Part shown: positions 48,155 through 60,699 of the stretch, in pieces
Numbering within the stretch: position 1 is the first letter of the stretch
How the letters are laid out: every line of letters begins with the position of its first letter
NCBI RefSeq assembly: GCF_015706575.1
Contig: NW_024037059.1
Coordinates: 10,143,730 to 10,207,729, forward strand
From: Patiria miniata
Lineage: Eukaryota > Echinodermata > Asteroidea > Valvatida > Asterinidae
Direction of reading: 5' to 3'
Length of the DNA: 64,000 nt
Translations under genes and position numbers: made by a program
Notes under the pieces: model-generated
Databases searched by the model: none
What the model was told of the DNA's origin: nothing
What the model saw: only the letters and a program-made list of their open reading frames with translations

Positions 48155-48265
48155 GTTGCAAATGCGACGGCTGTTTCCTGTACCATGCATTTATCGTCTG
48201 GGGGCCACGTGCACTGATCTCTATTCAGGATCTACGGCACAGGAAACAGTCCTCGCATTTGCAAC
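48155..48265. repeat. Inverted repeat with 27-bp arms
   Basis: GTTGCAAATGCGACGGCTGT followed by TTCCTGT (48155-48181) is inverted at 48239-48265 with two mismatches. The loop is 57 bp. It may be a small foldback element; no duplication was seen. Confidence 0.6.
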
Positions 48266-48732
48266 TTGGATATATACATATGAAATTTTAATTGTATATA
48301 TCGGAAATTTGCATCGCACCAATTTTAATTGTAATTATCGGAAATTTGTATAGAAAATAAATTATACAAATAACAAACATTCAATTCTCCTCATTGTTTT
48401 AATTAAATGTTTTTGTTTTACTCCAAAAATAACTAATATTGGGTCGTAATTCTTATGTTCATGTTTCACCACTAGTTACGCCAGGTTTATCCTTGGACGT
48501 GTGGTTTTATTAACTTATAACTATGCCTTAATGTAAAAATACATGAAACACACCTACCTAGAAAATTGTTTTCCTTTCTGTTCTCAGCCAACTTCACATC
48601 TACTAAATCCCTTCTCGAAGATCCTTAACATAGTCCATCATTCACCTGAAAATTATCGAAATCAAATAGTTATTCCCCACATCATCCCATTATAATATAA
48701 ATACATATATAATGTAATAGAAAAAAGAACTT

Positions 48733-51700
48733 CCTTTCTGAAAATATCCTCCTAGCAAAAATGGTTAGTCACCTCCATATTTCACTTCTAAAAATATCCT
48801 CTTAACCAAGATGGTTAGTCACCTCCATATTTCCCTTCTAAAAAATATCCTCCTAGCCAAGATGATAAGTCACCTCCATAATTCCCTTCTAAAAAATATT
48901 CTCCTAAACAAGATGGTTAGTCACCTCTATAATTCCCTTCTAAAAAATATCCTCCTAACCAAGATGGTTAGTCACCTCCATATTTCCCTTCTTAAAAATC
49001 CTCCTAGCCAAGATGGTTAGTCACCTCCATATTTCCCTTCTAAAAAATCCTCCTAGCCAAGATGGTTAGTCACCTCCATATTTCCCTTCTAAAAAATATC
49101 CTCCTAGCCAAGATGATAAGTCACCTCAATAATTCCCTTCTAAAAAATATTCTCCTAAACAAGATGGTTAGTCACCTTTATATTTCCCTTCTAAAAAATC
49201 CTCCTAGCCAAGATGGTTAGTCACCTCCATATTTCCCTTCTAAAAAATATCCTCCTAGCCAAGATGGTTGGTCACCTCCATATTTTCCCTTCTAAAAAAT
49301 ATCCTCCTAGCCAAGATTGTTAGTCACCTCCATATTTCCCTTCTAAAAAATCCTCCTAGCCAAGATGGTTAGTCACCTCCATATTTCCCTTCTAAAATAT
49401 CCTCCTAGCCAAGATGATTAGTCACCTCCATATTTCTCTTCTAATAACTATCCTCCTAGCCAAGATGGTTAGTCACCTCCATATTTCCCTCCCAAAAAAA
49501 TATCCTCCTAGCCAAGATGGTTAGTCACCTCCATATTTCCCTTCTAAAAAATCCTCCTAGCCAAGATGGTTAGTCACCTCCATATTTCCCTTCTAAAAAA
49601 TATCCTCCTAGCCAAGATGGTTAGTCACCTCCATATTTCCCTTCTAAAAAATATCCTCCTAGCCAAGATGGTTAGTCACGTTCATATTTTCCTTTCTAAA
49701 AATATCCTCCTAGCCAAGATGGTTAGTCACCTCCATATTTCCCTTCTAAAAATATCCTCCTAGCCAAGATGGTTAGTCACCTCAATAATTCCCTTCTAAA
49801 TAACATATCCTCCTTACCAAGATGATTAGTTACCTCCATATTCTCCCTTCTAAAAAATATCCTCCTAGCCAAGATGGTTACTCACCTCCATATTTCCCTT
49901 CTAAAAAATATCATCCTAACCAAGATGGTTAGTCACCTCCATATTTCTCTTCTAATAACTATCCTCCTAGCCAAGATGGTTAGTCACCTCCATATTTCCC
50001 TCCCAAAAAAATATCCTCCTAGCCAAGATGGTTAGTCACCTCCATATTTCCCTTCTAAAAAATCCTCCTAGCCAAGATGGTTAGTCACCTCCATATTTCC
50101 CTTCTAAAAAATATCCTCCTAGCCAAGATGGTTACTCACCTCCATATTTCCCTTCTAAAAAATATCATCCTAACCAAGATGGTTAGTCACTTCCATATTT
50201 CCCTTCTAAAAAATATCCTCCTAGTCAAGATGATAAGTCACTTCCATAATTCCCTTCTAAAAAATATCCTCCTAGCCAAGATGGTTACTCACCTCCATAA
50301 TTCCCTTCTAAAAAATATCCTCCTAGCCAAGATGGTTGGTCACCTCCATATTTTCCCTTCTAAAAAATATCCTCCTAGCCAAGATTGTTAGTCACCTCCA
50401 TATTTCCCTTCTAAAAAATCCTCCTAGCCAAGATGGTTAGTCACCTCCATATTTCCCTTCTAAAATATCCTCCTAGCCAAGATGATTAGTCACCTCCATA
50501 TTTCTCTTCTAATAACTATCCTCCTAGCCAAGATGGTTAGTCACCTCCATATTTCCCTCCCAAAAAAATATCCTCCTAGCCAAGATGGTTAGTCACCTCC
50601 ATATTTCCCTTCTAAAAAATCCTCCTAGCCAAGATGGTTAGTCACCTCCATATTTCCCTTCTAAAAAATATCCTCCTAGCCAAGATGGTTAGTCACCTCC
50701 ATATTTCCCTTCTAAAAAATATCCTCCTAGCCAAGATGGTTAGTCACGTTCATATTTTCCTTTCTAAAAATATCCTCCTAGCCAAGATGGTTAGTCACCT
50801 CCATATTTCCCTTCTAAAAATATCCTCCTAGCCAAGATGGTTAGTCACCTCAATAATTCCCTTCTAAATAACATATCCTCCTTACCAAGATGATTAGTTA
50901 CCTCCATATTCTCCCTTCTAAAAAATATCCTCCTAGCCAAGATGGTTACTCACCTCCATATTTCCCTTCTAAAAAATATCATCCTAACCAAGATGGTTAG
51001 TCACCTCCATATTTCTCTTCTAATAACTATCCTCCTAGCCAAGATGGTTAGTCACCTCCATATTTCCCTCCCAAAAAAATATCCTCCTAGCCAAGATGGT
51101 TAGTCACCTCCATATTTCCCTTCTAAAAAATCCTCCTAGCCAAGATGGTTAGTCACCTCCATATTTCCCTTCTAAAAAATATCCTCCTAGCCAAGATGGT
51201 TACTCACCTCCATATTTCCCTTCTAAAAAATATCATCCTAACCAAGATGGTTAGTCACTTCCATATTTCCCTTCTAAAAAATATCCTCCTAGCCAAGATG
51301 ATAAGTCACTTCCATAATTCCCTTCTAAAAAATATCCTCCTAGCCAAGATGGTTACTCACCTCCATAATTCCCTTCTAAAAAAATATCCTCCTAGCCAAG
51401 ATGGTTACTCACCTCCATAATTCCCTTCTAAAAAAATCCTCCTAGCCAAGATGGTTAGTCACCTCCATATTTCCCTTCTAAAAAATATCCTCCTAGCCAA
51501 GATGGTTAGTCACCTCCATATTTCCCTTCTTAAAAATCCTCCTAGCCAAGATTGTTAGTCACCTCCATATTTCCCTTCTAAAAAATCCTCCTAGCCAAGA
51601 TGGTTAGTCACCTCCATATTTCCCTTCTAAAAAATATCCTCCTAGCCAAGATGGTTACTCACCTCCATATTTCCCTTCTAAAAAATATCATCCTAACCAA

Positions 51701-52735
51701 GATAGTTAGTCACTTCCATATTTTCTCTTCTAAAAAATATCCTCCTAGCCAAGATGATAAGTCACTTCCATAATTCCCTTCTAAAAAATATCCTCCTAGC
51801 CAAGATGGTTACTCACCTCCATAATTCCCTTCTAAAAAAATCCTCCTAGCCAAGATTGTTAGTCACCTCCATATTTCCCTTCTAAAAAATCCTCCTAGCC
51901 AAGATGGTTAGTCACCTCCATATTTCCCTTCTAAAAAATATCCTTCTAGCCAAGATGGTTACTCACCTCCATATTTCCCTTCTAAAAAATATCATCCTAA
52001 CCAAGATGGTTAGTCACTTCCATATTTCCCTTCTAAAAAATATCCTCCTAGCCAAGATGATAAGTCACTTCCATAATTCCCTTCTAAAAAATATCCTCCT
52101 AGCCAAGATGGTTACTCACCTCCATAATTCCCTTCTAAAAAAATCCTCCTAGCCAAGATGGTTAGTCACCTCCATATTTCCCTTCTAAAAAATATCCTCC
52201 TAACCAAGATGGTTAGTCACCTCCATATTTCCCTTCTAATAACTATCCTCCTAGCCAAGATGGTTAGTCACCTCCATATTTCCCTCCCAAAAAAATATCC
52301 TCCTAGCCAAGATGGTTAGTCACCTCCATATTTCCCTTCTAAAAAATATTCTCCTAAACAAGATGGTTAGTCACCTCCATATTTCCCTTCTAAAAAATAT
52401 CATCCTAACCAAGATGGTTAGTCACATCCATATTTCCCTTCTCTAAAATATCCTCCTAGCCAAGATGGTTACTCACCTCCATATTTCCCTTCTAAAAAAT
52501 ATCCTCCTAACCAAGATGGTTGGTCACCTCCATATTTCCCTTCTAAAAACTATCCTCCTAGCCAAGATGGTTAGTCACCTCCATATTTCCCTTCTAAAAA
52601 ATATCCTCCTAGCCAAGATGATTAGTCACCTCCAAATTTCACGTCTAAAAAATATCCTCCTAGCCAAGATGGTTAGTCACCTCCATATGTCCTTCCCAAA
52701 TATATCCTCCTAGCCAAGATGGTTAGTCACCTCCA
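48733..52735 (+). repeat. 51-bp minisatellite array, about 80 units
   Basis: Each unit reads CCAAGATGGTTAGTCACCTC, CATATTTCCCTTCTAAAAAA, TATCCTCCTAG (51 bp), with length variants of about 46-53 bp mainly in the A run. Because 51 is a multiple of 3, long frames encoding MVSHLHISLLKNILLAK repeats appear, but they break at the variants and there is no gene context. About 49240-50320 is repeated almost exactly 1068 bp later (50308-51388), and 51145-51420 is repeated again 759 bp later, so the array has grown by recent segmental tandem duplication. Confidence 0.92.
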
Positions 52736-54240
52736 TAAATAAGTTTTCTTCACTTTTATGCCCATTATCTCCATCTCAAATATCTATATAGATTAGTTAT
52801 TATCATTTTAAATGTTCTACAAAAACAAATTATTACCATAATCAATACCTCGACAGCTCAGGTCCAAGTCACGACTCTCTCAAACAGACCGCCTCATCCC
52901 CGATGTTTCATCAGCACTCAAAGCCAGATAGACACTGTCCTCCTGTTGAAAAATCCATTTTGTTGAAAATAAATCAACTAGTTTTTTAAGAAATTAAAAA
53001 TATTAATATAATAATAAAAAAATTAAACATAAAAATAAATACAAACATTACAATTTAATTTGATAAAATTTGATTTTAAATATTTAAAAATGAATCATAT
53101 TATTGTCAATGACCGTGTATCTTATAGATGCCTCTAAGTATCCATTCTCTTTGTTTTCTAATTTGTAGTCTGCCATGTACTGCCGCATTTTTCACCCGTT
53201 CTTACGCTATGCTATTAACCCATGTTCCTTCACTGACTATCCCTCTTGCCGAGTATGATATATGTCTATATCTTTTATAAATAGTCGTCATGCTCATTCA
53301 AAGGCAAATCCTTTGAGAGGTCGAAATCTCCTTGCTACCACGGTGTCAGATTTAACGTTTGATATACCGTGAGGTATATCTAGGTTGTGTAAACTTTAGG
53401 TTTACTCCGATCTTAACGATAACCAAGTTAACGATCATTAAATAAAAAGGCCAATCATAGAGTCCTAGTTACACAGTGTACTCGGACTAGCCTACATGTA
53501 TATGGTGCTTTTCAGGGCGAAACATGCGTGAAATTAAAGAAAAAAGGCACCCGGAACGGCGATGGCACAAAAAAAGGGAACCACTTTTTGTATAAAGGGC
53601 ACTTGTTCAGGAAAAAAAGGGTACTCTTTACCAATTATTGGGGGGAGGAAGCGCTGGTGAAAAAAAAGGCATTTGAATGGAAAATGGCAGTCTTTACAAA
53701 ATATTGGGGGGGTTAATACCCCCAGCTGGCTACGCCTGTGCTAGCTAGTACTTCAAGAATTAGAAGGCACCCCTTGTTAACCTTCTACAACATGATTTTT
53801 CAGGGGAGTCAGTACAAGTATACGTACGCTATGGCTTTTCGACATGTTGGAAGTTTGATAGACGAAATACCTATGTCTGAAATTCCAATTTCTGAAACAC
53901 AAATCCACCCAAACAGTTACCATGGTTGATCCATAACTCTCAAATGTTTTAGACAAAATGACATTTGGATCATGGGACAATTTTTGGGGTGGAAAATCTG
54001 AGTTTTGGGGGTTTGTGTAGTTGAGGAAACCTCCTTTTAATGATATTCATAAAAAACGTAAATGATTTGACTTGGGAGTGGGACCGAGTTGACCTGGCAC
54101 CCTGAGTGATAGCAGTGTTTCACATCATTACAAGCAAATTTGACAATTTATGAAAGTATTTTAAAAAAATTTTCATGCCCTTGTGATTTCTTTTATTATG
54201 GGTTTTGCTTTGTAAATATCGAGAGTGAGAATGTTCTCTG
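52736..54240. other. Non-genic interval; repeat end near 53740
   Basis: No gene was recognised. The segment at 53520-53740 is a string of AAAAAAGG(C/G)A-type words and ends ...CCCCCAGCTGGCTACGCCTG, resembling the right end of a CAGTGGCGTAGC element whose left-end style is also seen at 46608. The rest is AT-rich. Confidence 0.4.
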
Positions 54241-54525
54241 TTACACAACTTCGTTGAAGCCAGCGCAGCTTGTGTTTGATTCAGAGTTGCTGTGCAGGTA
54301 TCTGTCCGTGTGGGTGGGCTTGCGGTAGACACTGCAAGCAAGACTTCCGTCTGGCTTTCTGGACACCTCAACGTCAAGAAATGAGATGTTGCCATCTCTT
54401 TCTTTTTCCATGTTGAACTGGATGCTGCTGTGAAGCTTGTTGAGGTGTTCCAAGAAGAGCTGGAGGTTGTCTTGCCCGTTTTGCCAGATGACAAAGGTGT
54501 CGTCCACGTACTGCCTATGGGTCAC
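54241..54525 (-). mobile_element. Penelope-like element reverse-transcriptase fragment
   Basis: A 94-residue frame beginning MTHRQYVDDTFVIW contains the catalytic YVDD and the downstream FLDVEVSRKPDGSL and VYRKPTHTDRYLHSNS blocks. This order and wording are typical of Penelope-like retroelements. Only the palm/thumb part remains; neither the N-terminal RT nor a GIY-YIG endonuclease is visible nearby. A terminal-repeat-like block at about 54700-54830 lies upstream in the sense of the reverse transcriptase. A dead fragment. Confidence 0.8.
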
Positions 54526-54699
54526 CTATACCCTGAGCTCCTTCCCCGTTACACTGTGTACTGACACACTCCAGTGATCATCCAGCATCCTTCAGTCAAC
54601 TTGCATCCTTCTCAGCTTCACCGGTATTGAGCTTCACCAGTTTGCATCCTTCTCACGCCTCACCGCACCCATCCTTAACATCGCATCATCGTTGGAATC

Positions 54700-54830
54700 C
54701 CTCATTCTCCTGACGATGGGCAGAGCATACTGTTTGAAACGTTGAGTCCCTCCGGTTCTTTTCAGAACCACACATACTCACAAAAGAGATAAATTCACAT
54801 GGTGCTACCGCAAACTTATCTTGTCTTAAC
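54700..54830. mobile_element. Penelope-like terminal-repeat fragment
   Basis: It contains CTGACGATGGGCAGAGCATA, CTGTTTGAAACG, the hairpin GGTTCTTTTCAGAACC and ACCGCAAACTTATCTT. The last two recur in order near 12440-12525. Its position next to the RT fragment supports one element family. The CTGANGA...GAAA words are those of a hammerhead core (see findings). Confidence 0.5.
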
Positions 54831-55012
54831 AACAGTAGACACCACATGTTTTGTGAACAACAAATGACATGCTGTTCACAATCAGAATTGTTTCATATTT
54901 TTTTCACAAAGGACGGTTATTTTAAGAGAAACGTTTCTGCAGCATGTTGGAACTGGGAAAGTGAAGCATGATCATTCTGTTATACACATGTTTTTCATTT
55001 CTTTCTGGTATG

Positions 55013-55278
55013 AAACCACTAGGATTTCTCAAAAGTGCCCTAGGCACTGTAGCTCGAAAGCCTGAAGAAACCTGTGGAGAGAAGACAATGAGAAGAAATT
55101 ACAGTTTTAGAGGTGGGGGAAAAGCCAAGAGGAATATTCTGAGGAAAACCCACGGAATCAGGTAAAGACTGAAAGCCAAGTCCACATGTTGGCCCAACCC
55201 GGGTCACAATGTTGGATTTGAACCCGGGTCACAGCGGTGGAAGGCGAGGAAATTACCGATACACCAACCCGACTCCCC
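55013..55278 (-). mobile_element. tRNA-derived SINE
   Basis: The minus strand begins GGGGAGTCGGGTTGG near 55278, with an A-box-like TTGGTGTATCGG and a perfect B box GGTTCAAATCC (55214-55224). The tRNA-like head is followed by an unrelated body running to about 55013 (ending AATCCTAGTGGTTTCATACC). It is not a functional tRNA: the stems do not pair properly. It lies about 1.3 kb upstream of the first recognised AIMP1 exon. The end opposite the head is approximate. Confidence 0.6.
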
Positions 55279-56605
55279 AGCTGTAAATCAGCACTAAATG
55301 AGACAGTGTGATATTAAGAACAGATTCACAGTTTTGCCTCCCCTCCCCTCCCAAAAAAAAATAATTTTCAAACATTTTGGGTTTTTGTCTTGGGGGTCAC
55401 CTAGGGGGTTTAATTTTAGTATCACATAATACAAAATGTAGGATTTTGGTGTCTTCTTATGAACAACATCTTTCAAAAACAAAAAGTCACATACCGGGGG
55501 TATTTACAAAAATTCATTTAATTTTCAACTTTTCTGTCAATACAGATTAATAATTTCTAAGCCTTGAGTATTACTATTATAAAATCTGTTTACTTACATG
55601 TAGCTGTTGTGTCAGTTACAGGAATTACAGTGTTGATCTGTTGTTCATAACAGTGTCCATCAGAGAATTATCATTTTTTGTCACAGTCTGCCCCGATGTA
55701 TTATCTTCTTCAGCATGTTGGAGCATTTACCTAGAGCTTTCAAATGGACAATGACCATTCCCAAAACGCTCCTCACTTTATGCTAAATCAACATCAAATA
55801 GGACACCAGTTGCAGTTCTATGAACTTTGTCTGTCCTTAAATGTCATTAGGGACACTTTCATTTAATTTTGTAGCTCTGCCACATGTTTTTCCTGGTGGC
55901 TTGAAAAACAAATTTTGTATGTATTGGACCTATAAATAGTGTGTAGTTTATTTTCAGTCTGACAGTTTGTTACAGAAAGTGTACCCATGATTGTGGCTGT
56001 GCACACATGTACACACACGTTTGGTTATGGTGTACATCAAGGAGTTTCTATTGTTCCTCTTCCCTTTTCCTTTGTTTACACTTTAACTTTCTTACAACAG
56101 CTCTCATTGGTTTGTACACATTTCTAATAGAGGAATCCTTGATTTGGCTCCTGTCCTTGATTCATCGATGATGTTGCACGTGTGTGTCCTCGCGTTTTTC
56201 ATCCACGATTTGAATGCCTGAACATGCCCATGGAAGAAATCCTAGATTTCTGTTATTGTTCATACATGTGTGTAATTAAAATAATAATTTAATTCATCCA
56301 TTCAAAATAGCATCAAGCTCCACATGAAGTTACTGTATTACAGGTACATGCAGTGGCTGCACTCTGCCTTGTCTGCCTGCCTCAACCCTGCAAAAACTGT
56401 CCAACCTCCTAAATGGGTTATAAGAGTCCTGTAGCTACACGTACATGTAGGTTTGTAGGACATGTTCTCTGATCTGTTTACATCAAATGTTGGCTGATCT
56501 CCAGTCTAGCATGTCCAGTGGCTGTCATCTGTTAGAAACCAGTGGCACAGCTACATGTATGCTTTCTGAGCATTTGTCTTTGTTCACATTTTATTAATCT
56601 AACAG
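55279..56605 (+). other. Region upstream of AIMP1 coding exon 1
   Basis: No coding similarity. Because an acceptor precedes 56606, a 5' untranslated exon and the promoter must lie upstream, either here or further left. I could not identify them. Confidence 0.4.
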
Positions 56606-56751
56606 GTTCCTCATTCGCTGTGGCCGATACGTCCGTTCAACCATGTCTGGAAATTCAGCGGTTATGGAACGTCTTGAGCAGCGAGCACAGCAGGCAGATC
56701 AGATCATTGCACGCCTGAAGAGCCAGCTCAATGAGCTGAAGAAAGCTGCAG
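56606..56751 (+). CDS. AIMP1: AIMP1 (p43) first coding exon
   Basis: The acceptor ...TTAATCTAACAG precedes 56606. The start codon is at 56643, with A at -3. The donor GTAACG follows 56751. The exon encodes MSGNSAVMERLEQRAQQADQ, IIARLKSQLNELKKAA, which matches the N-terminus of animal AIMP1 (human MANNDAVLKRLEQKGAEADQ, IIEYLKQQ). This coiled-coil end anchors AIMP1 in the multi-synthetase complex, where it binds arginyl-tRNA synthetase; that role is known for the vertebrate protein. The exon ends after one base of codon 37 (phase 1). The 37 bases before the ATG are 5' UTR and imply an upstream non-coding exon. Confidence 0.9.
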
Positions 56752-59700
56752 GTAACGAGAATCGATCATTGGCAGAAAACAGTGTCCAGTTTCAGGATCT
56801 AGTGTTTCAGAATGATTGAATTAAACAAAATGAAAAGTGGCATCAGCTGTAATTTAATTTATTTTCTCTCCGTCATATCACTTTTGTTATTCCTGCCAAA
56901 TTGAAGCAATTTCTGCTCCTGAAGTCAAATCAATGCCATTTTTAATTCTACATATAGAGTGTTTAACTCCAAAATTTAAGGAATTTTAATTTTACTTATT
57001 GTCATCAGTTGAAATAAACATTATGACAATCTTCTTGATGTTCAGTGATCATGATAAAGTCTTTCAAATATTGTGCAGCTAGCATGGCTAGTGGTCTGAA
57101 CCCTGAACAGTTAGTTACCATCTTTTTTTTTCTGTAATAGAAAGCGTCTTGAAACACCATGGTGTCGGACATACATTGTACCGGTACATGTACATGTACT
57201 CAGGCAAATGATTTTATTGTTTACCTATTCATGAATTGTTCTGTTGAAGTAACAACTGAATTGTTATAAAACAGTGTTAGGAATAAACTATACATTTTTA
57301 TTTCAACAAATTACTTTACTAAGATTCAAAACGATACGTGTCGTACATGATTCATTTGGCATTTGAATTTGTTGAGGCTTTTCACTGAGGTTTTTATTTT
57401 TTATTTGATTATTCCACGGAATGTTCCCATGAGTACACTGTAGATCATGTCACCTGGTCACAGTTGAATCCATGCCGCCAAATACAAACACCGATGGGAA
57501 AGACAATGAAAGAAGAAGGCTCCATTGTTGAAAAAGACAGGTGCTCTGATATGAACATTTTACAAAGTCTGGCTATAGTGACCAATTTGATTACTTTTGT
57601 AATGAAGCAACATTTGAATAAGGGAATAAATGTGTGCTCAGGAGGTTTTAATCACTCTGTTTCAGACCGCTTGGAGTCTGGGTGCTGATATTTGGTGAGG
57701 GTAATTATCAGCACCCAGACTCCAAGCGGTCTTAAACAGAGTGATTAATACCCACCAAGCACATATTTATTTCTGGTAAAAAAAAAATCAACTTTTCGGT
57801 CAAAAAACCCTGATATTCTTCAACAAGTTCACTTCATGTTTTTTTTAAACACCCCTCTAGCTAAATAATGGAGTGTCTAGCTTGTGAATAAGATGTAAAC
57901 AACCCCTTTTATGGAGATTGGCATGCGCGTCGCACGTACTGTAGTACGTAGTATTGCGCATGCCTACGTGCGGATTGTGAACGCTCAACCAATAAAACAG
58001 TAAGAGGCACTGGATTTTTAGGAGTCCAAATTTCATGCAACACTGGAAAAGTGTTTAAGACCAGCTAGCCATGTCTTTATCATCCATTTACATAAGACTG
58101 GCCACGTGACAGGCTCTCGACCAATAGGAATGGGTAAACTGTCTTACATGTAGGTATTTATGAATGACACCATTACATGTATAATGTCCAGTTGAGCATA
58201 AATGCAAAATCACCATGATTACTAAATTAAAAAGTATGTTACTGATTCTGTATCTTGATTGGCTTAGGATCTGTTATATGGTGCGAATAACATTTCTTTG
58301 CACTCGCCGAAAGACTGTAACAAACGTGTACATAGCAGCCTTAAGTGTCTCTACCTTGTTTATATTGTTCTTGAAAATTATACTTGTTCACGTAGTTCTT
58401 ACTGCTGGTACATGTATACACAGCATGACATATGCCACTACCAGCACTTGCATACATGTACATATAGTGTCTCACAGTACAACCTACGGTACATGTATCT
58501 GGGCAATTCCACACTTTTGGGCCCTAGCAGTGTGTCTGTCCACGTTACATACGTATCACACAGAAAAGATGCATGCTTTTTTCTCAAATAAACCAAGGTA
58601 TCATCTTTTGTCTTGTCTTGTCCTAGTCACTTTCAACTTAGCAAGATATTGGACAAAACTGAAGAAAATACTAGCATATCTTTTACCCTTAATACGCAAC
58701 ATCCATAAACTTATCTAATTGGCTCATTAGTGTGGAAATGCCCATCATGGACTAGCCATCATGACAATTTCCTTATTAAAATGAAGTGGTTTCTGGCCTT
58801 TCAATCATCAAACCTTGGGGACAACCAGGCACCGGCTTATCCAGATAAGTTGATCAGCTCATATGTCATGACATGCCAGAACGTGCCCAACTGAAAAGAG
58901 TAGTTTCTTGTGCGCTCCATAACTGATTTATAATGGTGGAGGAGGATGAGACCCAATAAAAGGAGGAGTGATGAAATGACTGGGATGACAAGGATCAAGG
59001 AGCTCTTGAAGGAAAGGGAAAAACTAATCACTCTAATGTTCATGTGATCCAATTGCTTAAAGGTGTTCTAGAAACACCATGAAGGCATTTGAAAGAATGT
59101 ACCGTACACAATGTACATGTACAGTGTACATGATGGAAATATTTGATATGCATTGTATTAGGAAAGGGTTCTGGAGAAAATTAATGGTGGAAGTTTTCAA
59201 GCTTCTTTCTTTTTCAGCATTTCAAGCCCACCTTTGTACATTGTAGACACTGTATGCTTTGTTGTGTGACATACATTGTACATGTGCAACACATGTGTAT
59301 TTTGCTCATTTCACACTATTAAAAGGGATACATGTACAAACATGTGACATGGGATTGGGAAATGAAGCAGCATAATAATAGCAAGTTGTTTGTCCTCTTT
59401 TCCCCATGTACATTCCCACCCCATTGTTGAGGTTTGTGCTCACCAAGAGTGTAAGACTTTCCAGACAAATTTTACAAGACTGCTCAGAGGACAATTACGT
59501 TTGTTAATATTGATAGAAAATGATAAATACAAAAATGTTTTTTTTACCCAAATACATACAGTAATTCTTTTTTCATTCTTATCGCTGCATGATTATTATC
59601 CGTAAAAACCAACACAATCTACCGTACGGTGTATTAACATTTATTATGACCAGAGTACGTTACATACGCACGTAACATGGACAGAAATTGGTGGTAAAAT

Positions 59701-60581
59701 TATGAACGTTACATACATGTACATGTATCAAGGACTTAAAGAAGAAAATTGTGTTTAATTTGGCTGGTAGCAATCTTAAATGTGTGTTGAATAAGTGAGA
59801 CAACATTGGAGTACTTTCATGTACATACGTGATAATCAATGGAACTGTCACTTTATAGTCAAGACTCTGTCCATGTACAGGTAGTTTGTATGGTGACTGA
59901 CCCCTGTATATGTTCTTATGCATGTACATGTAGGGAAAAGCAGAGCAAAATATCTTGTTTTGTTGTGCCTAGTTTTAATGTTTCACTCGCCAATCCCAAG
60001 TGTGCAGTCGTTTGCAGACCATTAGTGTGGAAAGGCCCACTTACTCGTACATGTACATTGTACATTGTGGCATGATTTGGTTCATTTAGTAGAATTGAAT
60101 GGAGTGATATCTGTGTGGTTGTTCGAAACCAATTGCCACTCAGGAAATATGTTACCCAATAAATTGAATACAAATTATGGACATAAATGTAACTTCATTC
60201 GTCATTCATTACTTGCATAGTAGCACCCCATGGCTTTTGCTTATGTACACATTGTACATGCATATTGTGCACACTTTCCATATTAAACAAAAACGCACTT
60301 GTTTTAGTGTACAGGTTCATCTTTTTAAACCGTGGACGAAAAATACCGAAGAACAAAAGAGAACAATATCGTCCACGATTCCCAGCATACGTCCGCGATT
60401 GGGGTCATGTACAAAACATATGGAAGTCTTCCTAAAAAAAGAGTACAAACAAAAGAGGGACAGGATGTCCACGATCGACGGTGAACACACGTTTGTGTGT
60501 GTACACACATAGAGCAAGGACAATGCATCTTGCATTTCATCATGCCTCATAGCTTTTTCTCGTTGCCTTTTTCTTGTGAAG
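56752..60581 (+). other. AIMP1: AIMP1 intron 1
   Basis: A 3.8-kb intron with GT-AG ends that match in phase. It contains element E3 and many ACATGTAC-type words (about 57178-57200, 58430-58500, 59105-59290 and 60035-60065). A 167-codon open frame at 58215-58718 consists largely of this simple sequence and is not considered a gene. Confidence 0.8.
57620..58165 (+). mobile_element. Palindrome-headed element E, copy E3, in AIMP1 intron 1
   Basis: Same ends as E1/E2 (AAGGGAATAAATGTGTGCTC to GGTATTTATGAAT), flanked by AAT on both sides, but clearly older, with scattered differences and small deletions. The palindrome is still nearly perfect, and several bases that differ from E1/E2 differ identically in both arms. 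The internal GTTCTGCG hairpin is lost. No coding sequence. Confidence 0.75.
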
Positions 60582-60699
60582 TTTCCAACAATGGTGGCAA
60601 GGAGGCCAGCCTTCAAGCTGAAAATACTGAGCTGCAGGCTGAGGTGCAGAGAGCATTGAAGAGACTACAATGTAGTTGCCTTGGAGACCAGTCATGGTG
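60582..60699 (+). CDS. AIMP1: AIMP1 second coding exon
   Basis: Acceptor ...TTTCTTGTGAAG; strong donor GTAAGT after 60699. In phase with exon 1 it encodes VSNNGGKEASLQAENTELQA, EVQRALKRLQ, the continuing leucine-rich coiled coil (human LRVENAKLKKEIEELKQEL), then CSCLGDQSW, which has no human counterpart. The exon ends with two bases of a codon, while the next recognised exon needs one. Either a small exon lies between them or another donor is used; a weak GT at 60672-60673 would keep frame and remove the unmatched tail. Confidence 0.75.

Noticed and set aside
50077-50391. A 104-codon frame of MVSHLHISLLKNILLAK repeats, resembling a repeat protein
   Set aside because: It follows from the 51-bp unit being divisible by three; frames stop at length variants and restart many times with no signal or gene context.
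54968-55165. A possible upstream coding exon (MKPLGFLKSALGTVARKPEE) ending at a GTAAAG donor
   Set aside because: The sequence is the body of the minus-strand SINE, so the frame and the donor-like word are most likely chance.
55214-55278. A tRNA gene
   Set aside because: The A and B boxes are present but stems do not pair and a long non-tRNA body follows, so it is a SINE. The 35.2-kb candidate fails for the same reason.
58215-58718. A 167-codon plus-strand open frame in AIMP1 intron 1
   Set aside because: No family motif, built largely from ACATGTAC-type simple sequence, and no splice or regulatory context of its own.
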